Of a stretch of 64,000 nt of DNA, positions 1-8,239 are shown in pieces. The notes beneath the pieces were generated by a model. It saw only the letters and a list, made by a program, of their open reading frames with translations, was not told the origin of the DNA and made no database searches. Numbering within the stretch: position 1 is the first letter of the stretch; each line of letters opens with the position of its first letter. The DNA is from Pseudomonas sp. NFACC02 (GTDB taxonomy: Bacteria > Pseudomonadota > Gammaproteobacteria > Pseudomonadales > Pseudomonadaceae). The DNA lies in NCBI RefSeq assembly GCF_900110765.1, contig NZ_FOEO01000012.1, forward strand, positions 1 through 64,000, given 5' to 3'. Position numbers and translations under genes: made by a program.

Positions 1-239
1 GAGCGAGCGATGGGACCGGCCCGGAGATGGTAGCGATGCGGGGCCAGAGTCTCGGAGAAAGTCGCCAGGGACCGCAGGCTCAAGGCTTGGGTTAAATGGC
101 CGCTGACCAACGTCACCAACAATTGCCAGGAAGTGCAGCGTTTGACGTAGCGATCAGCTTGATGTGCTTCGACGGATCGCTCGAATGAAGAGCGTGGGAT
201 GGCACTGAGCAACTGAGTTAAAAAAGTGCTGGAAAACAT
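1..239 (-). CDS. IS4-family transposase, N-terminal part (cut by window start)
   Basis: Reading the minus strand from an ATG at 239 gives an open frame of 79 codons that runs off the window edge. It begins MFSSTFLTQLLSAIPRSSF and continues through a stretch with CTSWQLLVTLVSGHL and LSLRSLATFSETL. That is the N-terminal DUF4372-type region typical of IS4-family transposases of gamma-proteobacteria. The DDE catalytic part would lie outside the window, so integrity cannot be judged. The element sits downstream of urtD, close to a REP-like palindrome. Its terminal inverted repeat could not be placed with confidence. Confidence 0.8.
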   Translation of the reverse strand, partial: MFSSTFLTQLLSAIPRSSFERSVEAHQADRYVKRCTSWQLLVTLVSGHLTQALSLRSLATFSETLAPHRYHLRAGPIAR

Positions 240-291
240 GAGTCAAAATCGAGTCTGAAAAATCCGATTATGACTGAAGGCGGCCAACAGC

Positions 292-321
292 AAGGGGGAG
301 CAAGCTCCCCCTTCGGTTTTT
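292..321 (+). terminator. Strong hairpin at the edge of the insertion sequence
   Basis: A perfect 10-bp stem (AAGGGGGAGC / GCTCCCCCTT) with a 2-base loop is followed on the plus strand by a run of five T. It lies upstream of the transposase start. It may be a terminator for transcription leaving the element, or a hairpin shielding the transposase from outside read-through. Confidence 0.5.
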
Positions 322-332
322 ACCGGACACTA

Positions 333-421
333 GTGACGCTCCGCGTGGGAATGCCGCGATGGACGCTCTGCGTCCGCGATGTGACGCAGAGCGTCACGGG
401 ATGCATTCCCACGCAGAGCGT
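333..421. repeat. REP-like palindrome (GACGCTCTGCGT family)
   Basis: Nested inverted repeats: an outer pair at about 337-354 and 403-420 (GCGTGGGAATGC against GCATTCCCACGC) encloses an inner pair, GACGCTCTGCGTC against GACGCAGAGCGTC-type arms. The same family occurs at 4021-4087 between urtA and urtB. It lies directly between urtD and the insertion sequence. Confidence 0.7.
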
Positions 422-446
422 GGCAACGATCAAATAACTGGGCGGT

Positions 447-1301
447 TCACCGCCCCAGATACACCTCGATCACCCGCTCATCCGCCTGCACGTCCTCAAG
501 CGATCCCTCGGCCAGCACGCTGCCCTGATGCAGCACCGTGACGTGGTCGGCGATGGTGCCGACGAAGCCCATGTCATGCTCGACCACCATCAGCGAGTGC
601 TTGCCCGCGAGGCTCTTGAACAGCTCGGCGGTGAATTCGGTTTCGGCGTCGGTCATGCCCGCGACGGGTTCATCGAGCAGCAGCAGTTGCGGGTCTTGAA
701 CCAGCAACATGCCGATCTCCAGAAACTGCTTCTGGCCGTGGGACAGCAAACCGGCCGGACGCGACATCGACGAGGTCAGGCGGATGGTTTCCAGCACCTC
801 ATCGATACGGTCGCGCTGCTCGCCGTTGAGCGTCGCCCGCAGGCTCGCCCAGACCGACTTGTCAGTCTTCTGCGCCAGCTCCAGATTCTCGAACACGCTC
901 AAGGCTTCGAACACCGTGGGTTTCTGAAACTTGCGGCCAATGCCGGCCTGAGCGATCTGGACCTCGCTCATTTTCGTCAGGTCCAGGGTTTCACCGAACC
1001 AGGCTTTGCCGTGGCTGGGGCGGGTCTTGCCGGTGATCACGTCCATCAGCGTGGTCTTGCCCGCGCCGTTGGGGCCGATGATGCAGCGCAGTTCGCCGAC
1101 GCCGATGTACAGGTTCAGATCGTTGAGTGCTTTGAAGCCATCGAAGCTGACGCTGATGTCTTCCAGGGTCAGGATGGTGCCGTGCAGCGTGTTCAGGCCC
1201 TCGCCAGCCACTTGCCCCAGGCCGATGGCGTCACGGCTGGTGCCGGCATCGCTGTTAGGGTCCAGCATCGGGTCGAAGGCGGGAGTCGGCGTGCTTTTCA
1301 T
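447..1301 (-). CDS. urtD: Urea ABC transporter ATP-binding protein UrtD
   Basis: A 284-residue ABC ATPase, one of two that would power urea import at the inner membrane. Walker A GPNGAGKT is near residues 76-83, the signature is LSHGQ at 186-190, Walker B is LLLLDEP at about 206-212, and the H-loop His follows in VVEHD. The ATG at 1301 is chosen because it overlaps the urtC stop as ATGA; the open frame extends further upstream only through unrelated sequence. The N-terminal extension of about 40 residues before the ABC domain is usual for UrtD. Immediately downstream is a REP-like repeat and an IS element, not the partner ATPase gene urtE. Confidence 0.93.
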   Translation of the reverse strand: MKSTPTPAFDPMLDPNSDAGTSRDAIGLGQVAGEGLNTLHGTILTLEDISVSFDGFKALNDLNLYIGVGELRCIIGPNGAGKTTLMDVITGKTRPSHGKAWFGETLDLTKMSEVQIAQAGIGRKFQKPTVFEALSVFENLELAQKTDKSVWASLRATLNGEQRDRIDEVLETIRLTSSMSRPAGLLSHGQKQFLEIGMLLVQDPQLLLLDEPVAGMTDAETEFTAELFKSLAGKHSLMVVEHDMGFVGTIADHVTVLHQGSVLAEGSLEDVQADERVIEVYLGR

Positions 1302-2377
1302 TGTTCGCCCCTTTTCTTGATCAGGCCAATCACGCCTTTGGGCAGGTACAGCGTCACCACGATGAACAGCGCGCCGAGGAAGAACAGCCAGTATTCGGGG
1401 AAGGCCACGGTGAACCAGCTCTTCATGCCATTGACCAGACCAGCACCGAGCAACGGGCCGATCAACGTTCCGCGACCGCCCAGCGCAACCCAGACAGCGG
1501 CTTCGATGGAGTTGGTCGGCGACATTTCGCTTGGGTTGATGATCCCGACCTGTGGCACGTACAGTGCGCCTGCCAGGCCACACAGTACGGCGCTCAGCAC
1601 CCAGACGAACAGCTTGAAACCACGGGGATCGTAGCCGCAGAACATCAGACGGTTTTCGGCATCCCGCACGGCGGTCAACACCCGGCCGAATTTACTGCGC
1701 GCCAGTTTCCAGCCGACATACAGGCTGCCCACCAGCAACAGCACGGTGAGCAAAAACAGGACGGCGCGGGTGCCTTGCGAGGTGATGCTGAACCCCAGGA
1801 TGCTGCGGAAGTTGGTGAAACCGTTGTTGCCACCAAAACCGGTTTCGTTGCGGAAAAACAACAGCATTCCGGCGAAGGTGAGCGCTTGGGTCATGATCGA
1901 GAAGTACACGCCTTTGATCCGCGAGCGGAAGGCGAAGAAACCGAACACCAATGCCAACAGCCCCGGCGCCAGCACCACCAGGCACATGGCCCAGAGGAAA
2001 TGTTCGGTGCCCACCCAGTACCAAGGTAGCTCGGTCCACGACAGGAACGTCATGAAGGCCGGCAGGCTGTCGCCCGACGCCTCACGCATCAGGTACATGC
2101 CCATGGCATAGCCGCCCAGCGCGAAGAACAGGCCGTGGCCCAGCGACAGCAGGCCCGCGTATCCCCAGACCAGATCCAGCGCGAGCGCGACGATGGCGTA
2201 ACACAGAATCTTGCCGACCAGCGTCAGGGTGTAGGCTGAAACCTGCAGGTTGTTGCCCTCGGGCAGCAAGGACATCAGCGGCAGGGCGATCAACACGGCG
2301 AGGATGACCACGCCGACGGAGATCGTGACTTTGGTGCCAGCGCGTTGCGCGGCGGTAACCATCAGTGGCTGATTCAT
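1298..2377 (-). CDS. urtC: Urea ABC transporter permease UrtC
   Basis: A 359-residue membrane protein of the branched-chain amino-acid/urea permease family (LivM-like). Hydrophobic segments run through most of its length, with the family pattern DLVWGYAGLLSLGHGLFFALGG in the first third and an AVRDAENRLMFCGYD cytoplasmic loop that contacts the ATPase. It should pair with UrtB to form the urea channel. Its start overlaps the urtB stop by one base, and its stop overlaps the urtD start (ATGA), so the genes are translationally coupled. Confidence 0.93.
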   Translation of the reverse strand: MNQPLMVTAAQRAGTKVTISVGVVILAVLIALPLMSLLPEGNNLQVSAYTLTLVGKILCYAIVALALDLVWGYAGLLSLGHGLFFALGGYAMGMYLMREASGDSLPAFMTFLSWTELPWYWVGTEHFLWAMCLVVLAPGLLALVFGFFAFRSRIKGVYFSIMTQALTFAGMLLFFRNETGFGGNNGFTNFRSILGFSITSQGTRAVLFLLTVLLLVGSLYVGWKLARSKFGRVLTAVRDAENRLMFCGYDPRGFKLFVWVLSAVLCGLAGALYVPQVGIINPSEMSPTNSIEAAVWVALGGRGTLIGPLLGAGLVNGMKSWFTVAFPEYWLFFLGALFIVVTLYLPKGVIGLIKKRGEQ

Positions 2378-3966
2378 CAGTCGATCACCCGTCCTTTGAG
2401 CGCGAACAGACCTTGCGGACGTTTCTGGATAAACAGAATGATCAGCGCCAGGATCAGGATCTTGCCCAGTACTGCGCCGATTTGCGGTTCGAGAATCTTG
2501 TTGGCGATGCCCAGGCCGAAGGCGGCCATTACGCTGCCTGCCAGTTGGCCGACGCCGCCGAGCACCACCACCAGGAAGGAGTCGATGATGTAGCTCTGGC
2601 CCAGGTCGGGTCCGACGTTACCGATCTGACTCAACGCCACGCCGCCGAGCCCGGCGATGCCCGAACCCAGCCCGAAGGCCATCATGTCGATACGACCAGT
2701 CGGCACGCCACAGCACGCCGCCATGTTGCGGTTCTGGGTCACGGCCCGCACGTTCAGGCCCAGACGAGTCTTGTTCAGCAGCAGCCAGGTGAGCACCACG
2801 ACGAACAGCGCGAAGCCAATGATGATGATCCGGTTATATGGCAGGACCAGATTGGGCAGCACTTGAATGCCGCCCGACAGCCATTCCGGGTTGGCGACTT
2901 CGACGTTCTGCGCGCCGAACACCACGCGAATCAGCTGGATCAGCATCAGGCTGATGCCCCACGTGGCCAGCAGGGTTTCCAGAGGACGGCCATAGAGGTG
3001 GCGAATCACGGTGCGTTCCAGCGCCATGCCGATACAGGCCGTGACGAAGAATGCGACGGGCAATGCCACCAGTGGATAAACCTCGATCGCGCCCGGTGCG
3101 TAACGCTGAAACATGATCTGCACAACGTAGGTGGCGTAGGCGCCGAGCATCAGCATCTCGCCATGGGCCATGTTGATCACGCCCAGCAGACCGAAGGTGA
3201 TCGCCAGTCCGAGTGCCGCGAGCAACAGGATCGAACCGAGCGAAATGCCGCTGAAGACCTGACCGATCACTTCCCCGATCATGAGTTTGCGTTTGACCTG
3301 AGCCAGACTGGTTTCAGCGGCCAGACGCACGCTCGGGTCGGTTTCGACATTAGGTTCGAGCAGGTTTTCCAGGCGGGTACGGGCCAGCGGGTCGCCGGTT
3401 TCGCCCAGCAGGCGAACGGCGGCCAGACGCACCGTCGGGCTGGTGTCAACCAGTTGCAGGTTGGCCAGTGCCAGGCTCAACGCCGCGTGCACGGCATCGT
3501 CTTTTTCGCTGGCGACCTGTTGCATAAGCCATTGCAATTGCGCAGGACGCGCGCTTTTTTGCAGCGTCAATGCTGCGGCCAGACGCAACCTGGCGTCGGC
3601 GGCGAGCAACTGATGACTCGCCAGCGCGGTCTCCACCAGCCCGCGAAGGCGGTTGTTCAGGCTGATCGCTTGAGGCTCGTCAGGGGTGGGGGCATCGGCC
3701 AGCGCAGGAGCGTTCGGGTCGACGGCAGTGAAGGTGTCGCCATTCTGGATGAAGGCACGGTTGCTGCTGTCGGCGGCCACGCGGCCTTCCTGCAAGGCAA
3801 TCAGTAAATCTACGCGCGCCGGGTCGGGCCTGGCAGCCCAGGCTTCCAGCAGTTCAGCGCGTTCGGAGGATTCGGCCGCGACAAAGTCGCTGGCATCGCT
3901 GGCGTGCGCGGCCAAGGGCAGCAACAGGCTCAGGGCGAGAATGAGACGGTAGAAAGATCTGGGCAT
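2377..3966 (-). CDS. urtB: Urea ABC transporter permease UrtB
   Basis: A 529-residue permease subunit. It starts at the ATG at 3966 with a cleavable signal peptide (about residues 1-22, ending in AAHA). Next comes a largely soluble region of about 220 residues rich in short helical repeats, then the LivH-type membrane domain (LGLAITFGLLGVINMAHGEM and following segments). The soluble N-terminal region is known from proteobacterial UrtB proteins and would lie in the periplasm. A frame extension of 33 residues upstream runs into the REP-like repeat and is not coding. The start is separated from urtA by about 170 bp containing that repeat, which may lower downstream expression relative to urtA. 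Confidence 0.93.
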   Translation of the reverse strand: MPRSFYRLILALSLLLPLAAHASDASDFVAAESSERAELLEAWAARPDPARVDLLIALQEGRVAADSSNRAFIQNGDTFTAVDPNAPALADAPTPDEPQAISLNNRLRGLVETALASHQLLAADARLRLAAALTLQKSARPAQLQWLMQQVASEKDDAVHAALSLALANLQLVDTSPTVRLAAVRLLGETGDPLARTRLENLLEPNVETDPSVRLAAETSLAQVKRKLMIGEVIGQVFSGISLGSILLLAALGLAITFGLLGVINMAHGEMLMLGAYATYVVQIMFQRYAPGAIEVYPLVALPVAFFVTACIGMALERTVIRHLYGRPLETLLATWGISLMLIQLIRVVFGAQNVEVANPEWLSGGIQVLPNLVLPYNRIIIIGFALFVVVLTWLLLNKTRLGLNVRAVTQNRNMAACCGVPTGRIDMMAFGLGSGIAGLGGVALSQIGNVGPDLGQSYIIDSFLVVVLGGVGQLAGSVMAAFGLGIANKILEPQIGAVLGKILILALIILFIQKRPQGLFALKGRVID

Positions 3967-4020
3967 ATCGGTGTCCTGGAAGCACCCGCATGACGTAACG
4001 TCATGCGCAGATGCTGATCG

Positions 4021-4087
4021 TTCCCACGCTCTGCGTGGGAATGCATCCCTGACGCTCTGCGTCATCCGTTAAACGACGCAGAGCGTC
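4021..4087. repeat. REP-like palindromes between urtA and urtB
   Basis: TTCCCACGC-tct-GCGTGGGAA (4021-4041) is a near-perfect palindrome. It is followed by GACGCTCTGCGTC (4051-4063) and its inverted copy GACGCAGAGCGTC (4075-4087). It belongs to the same family as 333-421. Its place inside an operon, after the highly expressed binding-protein gene, suits an mRNA-stabilising or attenuating role. Confidence 0.75.
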
Positions 4088-4133
4088 CAAGCATGGTGCC
4101 CACGGGGACCTTGGGCACCATCAGGGACGGGTG

Positions 4134-5399
4134 TCAGTTACTCTTCACCGCATAGTCAGGCTTTTTGTCGTTACCCGGAATGTACGGGCTCCAGGGTTGC
4201 GCGCGGATCGGCTCTTTGGTCTTCCACACGACGTTGAACTGACCGTCGGCCCTGATCTCGCCGATCATGACCGGCTTGTGCAGGTGGTGGTTGGTCTTGT
4301 CCATTTCCAGGGTGAAGCCCGACGGCGCAGCGAACGTCTGGCCGGCCATGGCTTCGCGGACTTTATCCACGTCGGTCGACTTGGCTTTCTCGACCGCTTG
4401 AGCCCACATGTGGATGCCCACGTAGGTGGCTTCCATCGGGTCGTTGGTCACCGCCTTGTCCGCATTCGGCAGGTTGTGAGCCTTGGCGTAGGCTTTCCAG
4501 TCAGCGACGAATTTGGTGTTGACCGGGTTCTTCACCGACTCGAAGTAGTTCCAGGCGGCCAGGTTGCCCACCAGCGGTTTGGTGTCGACGCCGCGCAATT
4601 CTTCTTCGCCGACCGAGAACGCCACGACGGGAACGTCGGTGGCCTTCAGGCCCTGGTTACCCAGTTCCTTGTAGAACGGAACGTTGGAGTCGCCGTTGAC
4701 GGTAGAGATCACAGCGGTCTTGCCACCTGCCGAGAACTTCTTGATGTTGGCCACGATGGTCTGGTAATCGCTGTGACCGAACGGGGTGTAGACCTCTTCG
4801 ATGTCGCTGTCCTTCACGCCTTTGGAGTGCAGGAAGGAGCGCAGAATCTTGTTGGTGGTGCGCGGGTAGACGTAGTCGGTGCCCAGCAGGAAGAAGCGTT
4901 TGGCGGCGCCGCCGTCTTCGCTCATCAGGTACTCAACCGCAGGAATGGCCTGCTGGTTAGGCGCGGCGCCGGTGTAGAACACGTTCGGCGACATCTCTTC
5001 ACCTTCGTACTGCACCGGGTAGAACAGCAGGCCGTTCAGCTCCTCGAACACCGGCAGCACTGACTTGCGCGACACCGAGGTCCAGCAGCCGAAGACGACG
5101 GCAACCTTGTCCTGCGTGATCAACTGACGCGCCTTTTCCGCGAACAGCGGCCAGTTGGATGCCGGGTCAACCACCACGGCCTCCAGCTTCTTGCCGTTGA
5201 CACCGCCTTTGGCGTTGATTTCGTCGATGGTCATCAGCGCCATGTCTTTGAGCGACGTCTCAGAGATGGCCATGGTGCCAGACAAAGAATGCAGAATGCC
5301 GACCTTGATGGTTTCAGCGGCCTGGACCGTCCAGGTCATTCCCATCGCGGCGATCGATGCGGACAAGGTGAACGCTTTAAGCAAACTACGACGCTTCAT
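4134..5399 (-). CDS. urtA: Urea ABC transporter substrate-binding protein UrtA
   Basis: A 421-residue periplasmic binding protein for urea. The N-terminus MKRRSLLKAFTLSAS resembles a twin-arginine signal (RRSLLK) and ends near VQAAET; the mature part begins IKVGILHSLSGTMAIS, a hallmark of the UrtA/AmiC binding-protein fold. The ATG at 5399 has a good Shine-Dalgarno (TGGAGCTAGCC) just upstream. It is the first gene of urtABCD, and a candidate sigma-54 promoter lies about 75-90 bp upstream. That fits nitrogen-limitation control through NtrC, as is known for urea uptake operons. Confidence 0.95.
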   Translation of the reverse strand: MKRRSLLKAFTLSASIAAMGMTWTVQAAETIKVGILHSLSGTMAISETSLKDMALMTIDEINAKGGVNGKKLEAVVVDPASNWPLFAEKARQLITQDKVAVVFGCWTSVSRKSVLPVFEELNGLLFYPVQYEGEEMSPNVFYTGAAPNQQAIPAVEYLMSEDGGAAKRFFLLGTDYVYPRTTNKILRSFLHSKGVKDSDIEEVYTPFGHSDYQTIVANIKKFSAGGKTAVISTVNGDSNVPFYKELGNQGLKATDVPVVAFSVGEEELRGVDTKPLVGNLAAWNYFESVKNPVNTKFVADWKAYAKAHNLPNADKAVTNDPMEATYVGIHMWAQAVEKAKSTDVDKVREAMAGQTFAAPSGFTLEMDKTNHHLHKPVMIGEIRADGQFNVVWKTKEPIRAQPWSPYIPGNDKKPDYAVKSN

Positions 5400-5474
5400 T
5401 GGCTAGCTCCATTTTTCGATTTTTTTAGTCATGACTGCTATTGGCGGTGCAGAGGGTGAGGCTGCTTAGGCTTT

Positions 5475-5490
5475 AGCAAACGCTGGGCCA
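5475..5490 (-). promoter_or_regulatory. Candidate sigma-54 promoter of urtABCD
   Basis: On the minus strand the sequence TGGCCCAGCGTTTGCT has GG and GC separated by exactly ten bases, the -24/-12 arrangement of RpoN promoters. The -12 GC lies about 77 bp before the urtA start, leaving a leader of about 65 nt. No competing sigma-70 pair was obvious. The match to TGGCAC-N5-TTGC is good but not perfect. Confidence 0.6.
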
Positions 5491-5540
5491 AGGCGTGAAA
5501 CGTCGCAAAATGGAATGAAAACGTCGCGCGCTCAGGGGAA

Positions 5541-5602
5541 GGTGCGCCAATGTGGGGCTGAGTTGACGGAGTGGTGCGCAGGGTGCGCCGATGTGGTGCG
5601 GG
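5541..5602. promoter_or_regulatory. GGTGCG direct repeats upstream of the urtA promoter
   Basis: GGTGCG occurs at 5541, 5573, 5582 and 5595. The 18-bp stretches at 5541-5558 and 5582-5599 agree at 16 positions (GGTGCGCC-ATGTGG-GC). They lie about 50-125 bp upstream of the candidate sigma-54 site, where enhancer-binding proteins act. They could be activator sites (NtrC sites contain GGTGC/GCACC half-sites), but the arrangement is direct rather than the usual inverted one. Confidence 0.4.
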
Positions 5603-5675
5603 GAAGTTGTCGGATCCGACAGGTTTTTACAGTGAGTCCGCGCAGAATGGCGGCGGCTCATGTGAGAAACGAAGG

Positions 5676-5742
5676 GCGGGGCCTGAAACCGGAAATGAGG
5701 AGGAATTCATCACTAAACCACCCAAGAGGTTCCAGGCCCCGC
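5676..5742. terminator. 15-bp inverted repeat downstream of the PepSY gene
   Basis: GCGGGGCCTGAAACC (5676-5690) is inverted at 5728-5742 with one mismatch around a 37-base loop. It begins 11 bp past the stop of the PepSY gene (minus strand) and lies upstream of urtA. The large loop and lack of a T run make a simple terminator uncertain. The rest of 5400-5752 holds the urtA control region and no gene. Confidence 0.4.
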
Positions 5743-5752
5743 AGGACGCAAT

Positions 5753-7126
5753 CTAAGCTGTTGCCGCAGATTTGGCAAAGCGCGAACGTGCTATCCGATC
5801 GAGCAACCATACTGCCAGCATGGAAATCCCGACGAGCGGAAAGGCAATGCCCAGCACGATCATCACCGCCGTCGCGATTTTCCAGCGCGGCAGGTCATGG
5901 CGCAGGGGCGGAACGCCGAAACGGTTTTGTGGACGGCGCTTCCACCAGATGACGATTCCGCTGACCGAACTGAGCAAGACCATCAGGCAGACCAACAGGA
6001 TCAGCAACTGATTCACCCAGCCAAACATCCTGCCTTCATGCAGCATCACGCCCAGCTCGGTGGCTTTGGACACCGCGCTGTAGTCGGTGTACCGCACGTC
6101 CGCCAGCACCTTGCCGGTGTATTGATCGACATGCAGGGTGGCGTCGTTGCGCGGGTCATCCGCAAACACCGAAACCGTGAACACGCCATCGGCGGTTTTC
6201 GGCGGGGTGATGCTGTATCCGGGCTCGACCTTGCGCTCATTGGCAATGTCGACGACCCGCTGCAGCGTAATCGTCGGAGAGGCCGGCGCGCTGGACATGC
6301 CGGTGTGGTGCATGTGCTCGGCATGGTCGCCACCGGACACCGGCATCGGTGTATTTTCCACCGCCCACGGCACCGTCTGCACACGGGCATTGTTCAGGTC
6401 GCCCGCTTGTTTTTCGGATGTGGGCACGTCGTTCCACATTGCAGCCGGGAAGGTGTTCCAGACATCGGCGTACACCTTGCCCCACAGGCCGGTCCAGGTC
6501 ATGCCGCTCAGCAGCATGAACAACAGGGCGACTGAACCCCAGAATCCGGTCACGGCATGCAAGTCGCGCCACAGTACCCGACCACGTGCGCTGATGCGGG
6601 GCCAGAGCACGCCGGCCGACGAACGCCCCCGAGGCCACCACAGGTAAACGCCTGACACAACGAGGACAATCCCCCAGCCCGCCGCCATTTCAATCAGGCG
6701 ATCACCCACTGTGCCGATCAGCAGCTCGCCATGTATCGCCCGGGCCATCGCCTGCAAATTGTTCATGGCGTCCTGTGTGCCCAGCACCTTGCCGTTGTAC
6801 GGGTCGATGAACAGGTTCACCTCCCGGCCGTCCTGCTTGATGACGAACTGCGCACTGCTCTCAGCATGGGCGGGAGGCAGGTACTTGCTGATCAGTGCCT
6901 GCGGATAGGCCTCGAGCACGCGCTGTTGCTGTTCGTCAGCGGACAACCTGTGATGCGCAGGTTTGACCGTCAGCAGGTCGTGGTACATCAGCGAATCGAG
7001 CTGAGGTTTGAACAGGTAAACCATGCCGGTCAGTGACAGCATGATCATGAAAGGCGCAACGAACAGGCCGGCATAGAAATGCCATCGCCACGCCAGGTTG
7101 TAGAACGAAACGTTGGGTTTGGACAT
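5753..7126 (-). CDS. PepSY-associated transmembrane protein
   Basis: A 457-residue inner-membrane protein of the PepSY_TM family. It has an N-terminal membrane segment after FYNLAWRWHFYAGLFVAPF (about 10-35), periplasmic PepSY regions (FIDPYNGKVLGTQ near 110; LHVDQYTGKVLADVRYTD near 330), central membrane segments (about 150-165 and 195-215) and C-terminal ones (about 365-450). A His-rich stretch, GGDHAEHMHHTGM, in the central loop suggests metal contact. Members often sit beside siderophore or copper receptor genes and are thought to reduce or release the metal. Here it ends a minus-strand group of copper-related genes, 85 bp after the DUF2946 gene. Confidence 0.85.
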   Translation of the reverse strand: MSKPNVSFYNLAWRWHFYAGLFVAPFMIMLSLTGMVYLFKPQLDSLMYHDLLTVKPAHHRLSADEQQQRVLEAYPQALISKYLPPAHAESSAQFVIKQDGREVNLFIDPYNGKVLGTQDAMNNLQAMARAIHGELLIGTVGDRLIEMAAGWGIVLVVSGVYLWWPRGRSSAGVLWPRISARGRVLWRDLHAVTGFWGSVALLFMLLSGMTWTGLWGKVYADVWNTFPAAMWNDVPTSEKQAGDLNNARVQTVPWAVENTPMPVSGGDHAEHMHHTGMSSAPASPTITLQRVVDIANERKVEPGYSITPPKTADGVFTVSVFADDPRNDATLHVDQYTGKVLADVRYTDYSAVSKATELGVMLHEGRMFGWVNQLLILLVCLMVLLSSVSGIVIWWKRRPQNRFGVPPLRHDLPRWKIATAVMIVLGIAFPLVGISMLAVWLLDRIARSRFAKSAATA

Positions 7127-7211
7127 GGTGCAACGCTCCCGTCAGGGATGAACACGGCGCAGCTCGCGGGCCGCTCGAACGCGGCCCGCGGGTACGAAAT
7201 CTTTTTTGGGA

Positions 7212-7667
7212 TCAGGCGACTGACGAGAAGGGAGGAGCACGACTGCGGGCGTTGGGGAACACACTGCGTTGAGCGTGACCCTGTTGCGGGGCTGCGTTGT
7301 AGAAGTCAGCAGGTCTTGGTGGAACAGGGGCCACGACCGCGAGGGTCCGGGTCAGTGCCGGGCAACTGAACAGCAAGGTGCAATAGCCGCACTTGGCCCA
7401 GATCACATGGTCGACGCCCGCCACGTCACCGGTGTCCGCGTGATGCCCGCTATGGTCATCCGCTGCCATGTTCATTGGCGCCGACATGTCCATGTTGGCC
7501 GGCATCGAGGCGACCATCGACATGCCCGCGTGATGCTCCATCGGCATCGACTGCGAGATCAGCGGTCCGATGAAGATCATCAGCATGGCGAACAGGCTCA
7601 GCCATGCACCCGATGTCTTACCGGGTGCAGGCGTGGAGCGGTCGCGTATCGCGGACAGGCGGCTCAA
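7212..7667 (-). CDS. DUF2946 family protein (copper-associated)
   Basis: A 151-residue protein with one N-terminal membrane segment (about residues 20-40), a Met/His-rich stretch (MPMEHHAGMSM...DDHSGHHAD) and a CGYC motif followed by LLFSCPAL. These are the marks of DUF2946, a family found next to copper uptake or resistance genes in Pseudomonas. The Met/His clusters are typical of copper binding, but the role of the family is not established. The open frame starts at TTG (7667), 28 bp after the PCu(A)C stop, without an obvious Shine-Dalgarno, so the exact start is uncertain. Confidence 0.75.
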   Translation of the reverse strand: MSRLSAIRDRSTPAPGKTSGAWLSLFAMLMIFIGPLISQSMPMEHHAGMSMVASMPANMDMSAPMNMAADDHSGHHADTGDVAGVDHVIWAKCGYCTLLFSCPALTRTLAVVAPVPPRPADFYNAAPQQGHAQRSVFPNARSRAPPFSSVA

Positions 7668-7695
7668 TGGAAATCAGCTATGGCGGTCAGGGCTG

Positions 7696-8187
7696 TCAGT
7701 GGGCGTGAACCGGAGGCGCATCGTCGGGTGCCTGTTTCTGCACCTGGACGTCAACCGTCACGTCGCCGGTTTTCTCGAAATGAAGGGTCAGCGGGAAGGA
7801 CTGGCCGTCTCTCAGCTTCGAGCGGTCTTTAAGATCCAGCAGCATGACGTGGTAAGCCATGGGCGCGAATTTCACCTCGCCACCGGCCGGAATGTCCACT
7901 GTCTGCACCTGCTGCATCTTCATCAGACCATCTTTGTTCACATGCTCGTGCAATTGAGCGGCGCCAGCGACAGGGCTGTCGACACCGGTGAGACGATCGG
8001 CGTCCGGGCCCGCATTGCTGATCACGAAGTACGCCGCCACGGTGGGCGCATTCGGCGGCAGCTCCATCGACCACGGATGGGCGATTGCGAGATGGCCCTT
8101 TGTATACTCATGAGCGTCAACGTAGCAGGCAGGCAACAGCAACGCCGCGAGTAACAGGACGCTTTTTCGTGTGACGGTTTTCAACAT
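7696..8187 (-). CDS. Periplasmic copper chaperone PCu(A)C
   Basis: A 163-residue secreted protein with signal peptide (about 1-25) and the PCu(A)C copper site pattern: a His in LHEHVN, Met residues in LMKMQQV, then a His and Met in FAPMAYHVML. The C-terminus adds extra His residues (PPVHAH). Proteins of this family hold Cu(I) in the periplasm and deliver it, for example to cytochrome oxidase. The ATG at 8187 follows a GGAGG. It lies between two DUF2946 genes, which supports one copper-handling transcription unit. Confidence 0.88.
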   Translation of the reverse strand: MLKTVTRKSVLLLAALLLPACYVDAHEYTKGHLAIAHPWSMELPPNAPTVAAYFVISNAGPDADRLTGVDSPVAGAAQLHEHVNKDGLMKMQQVQTVDIPAGGEVKFAPMAYHVMLLDLKDRSKLRDGQSFPLTLHFEKTGDVTVDVQVQKQAPDDAPPVHAH

Positions 8188-8239
8188 GGCAACGAGCCTC
8201 CAATCATTCAGAAACGCGACGTGCTGCGTGAACGAACGA

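Noticed and set aside
1302..1583. Extension of the urtD frame upstream of 1301
   Set aside because: It is urtC read out of frame; the ATGA overlap fixes the start at 1301.
2365..3807. Long plus-strand open frame (480 codons) opposite urtB
   Set aside because: Composition rich in Gln, His, Asp and Arg is that of the antisense of a GC-rich gene; urtB on the other strand is a clear family member.
4131..5063. Plus-strand open frame opposite urtA
   Set aside because: Antisense shadow of a well-supported gene, without any recognisable motif or ribosome-binding site.
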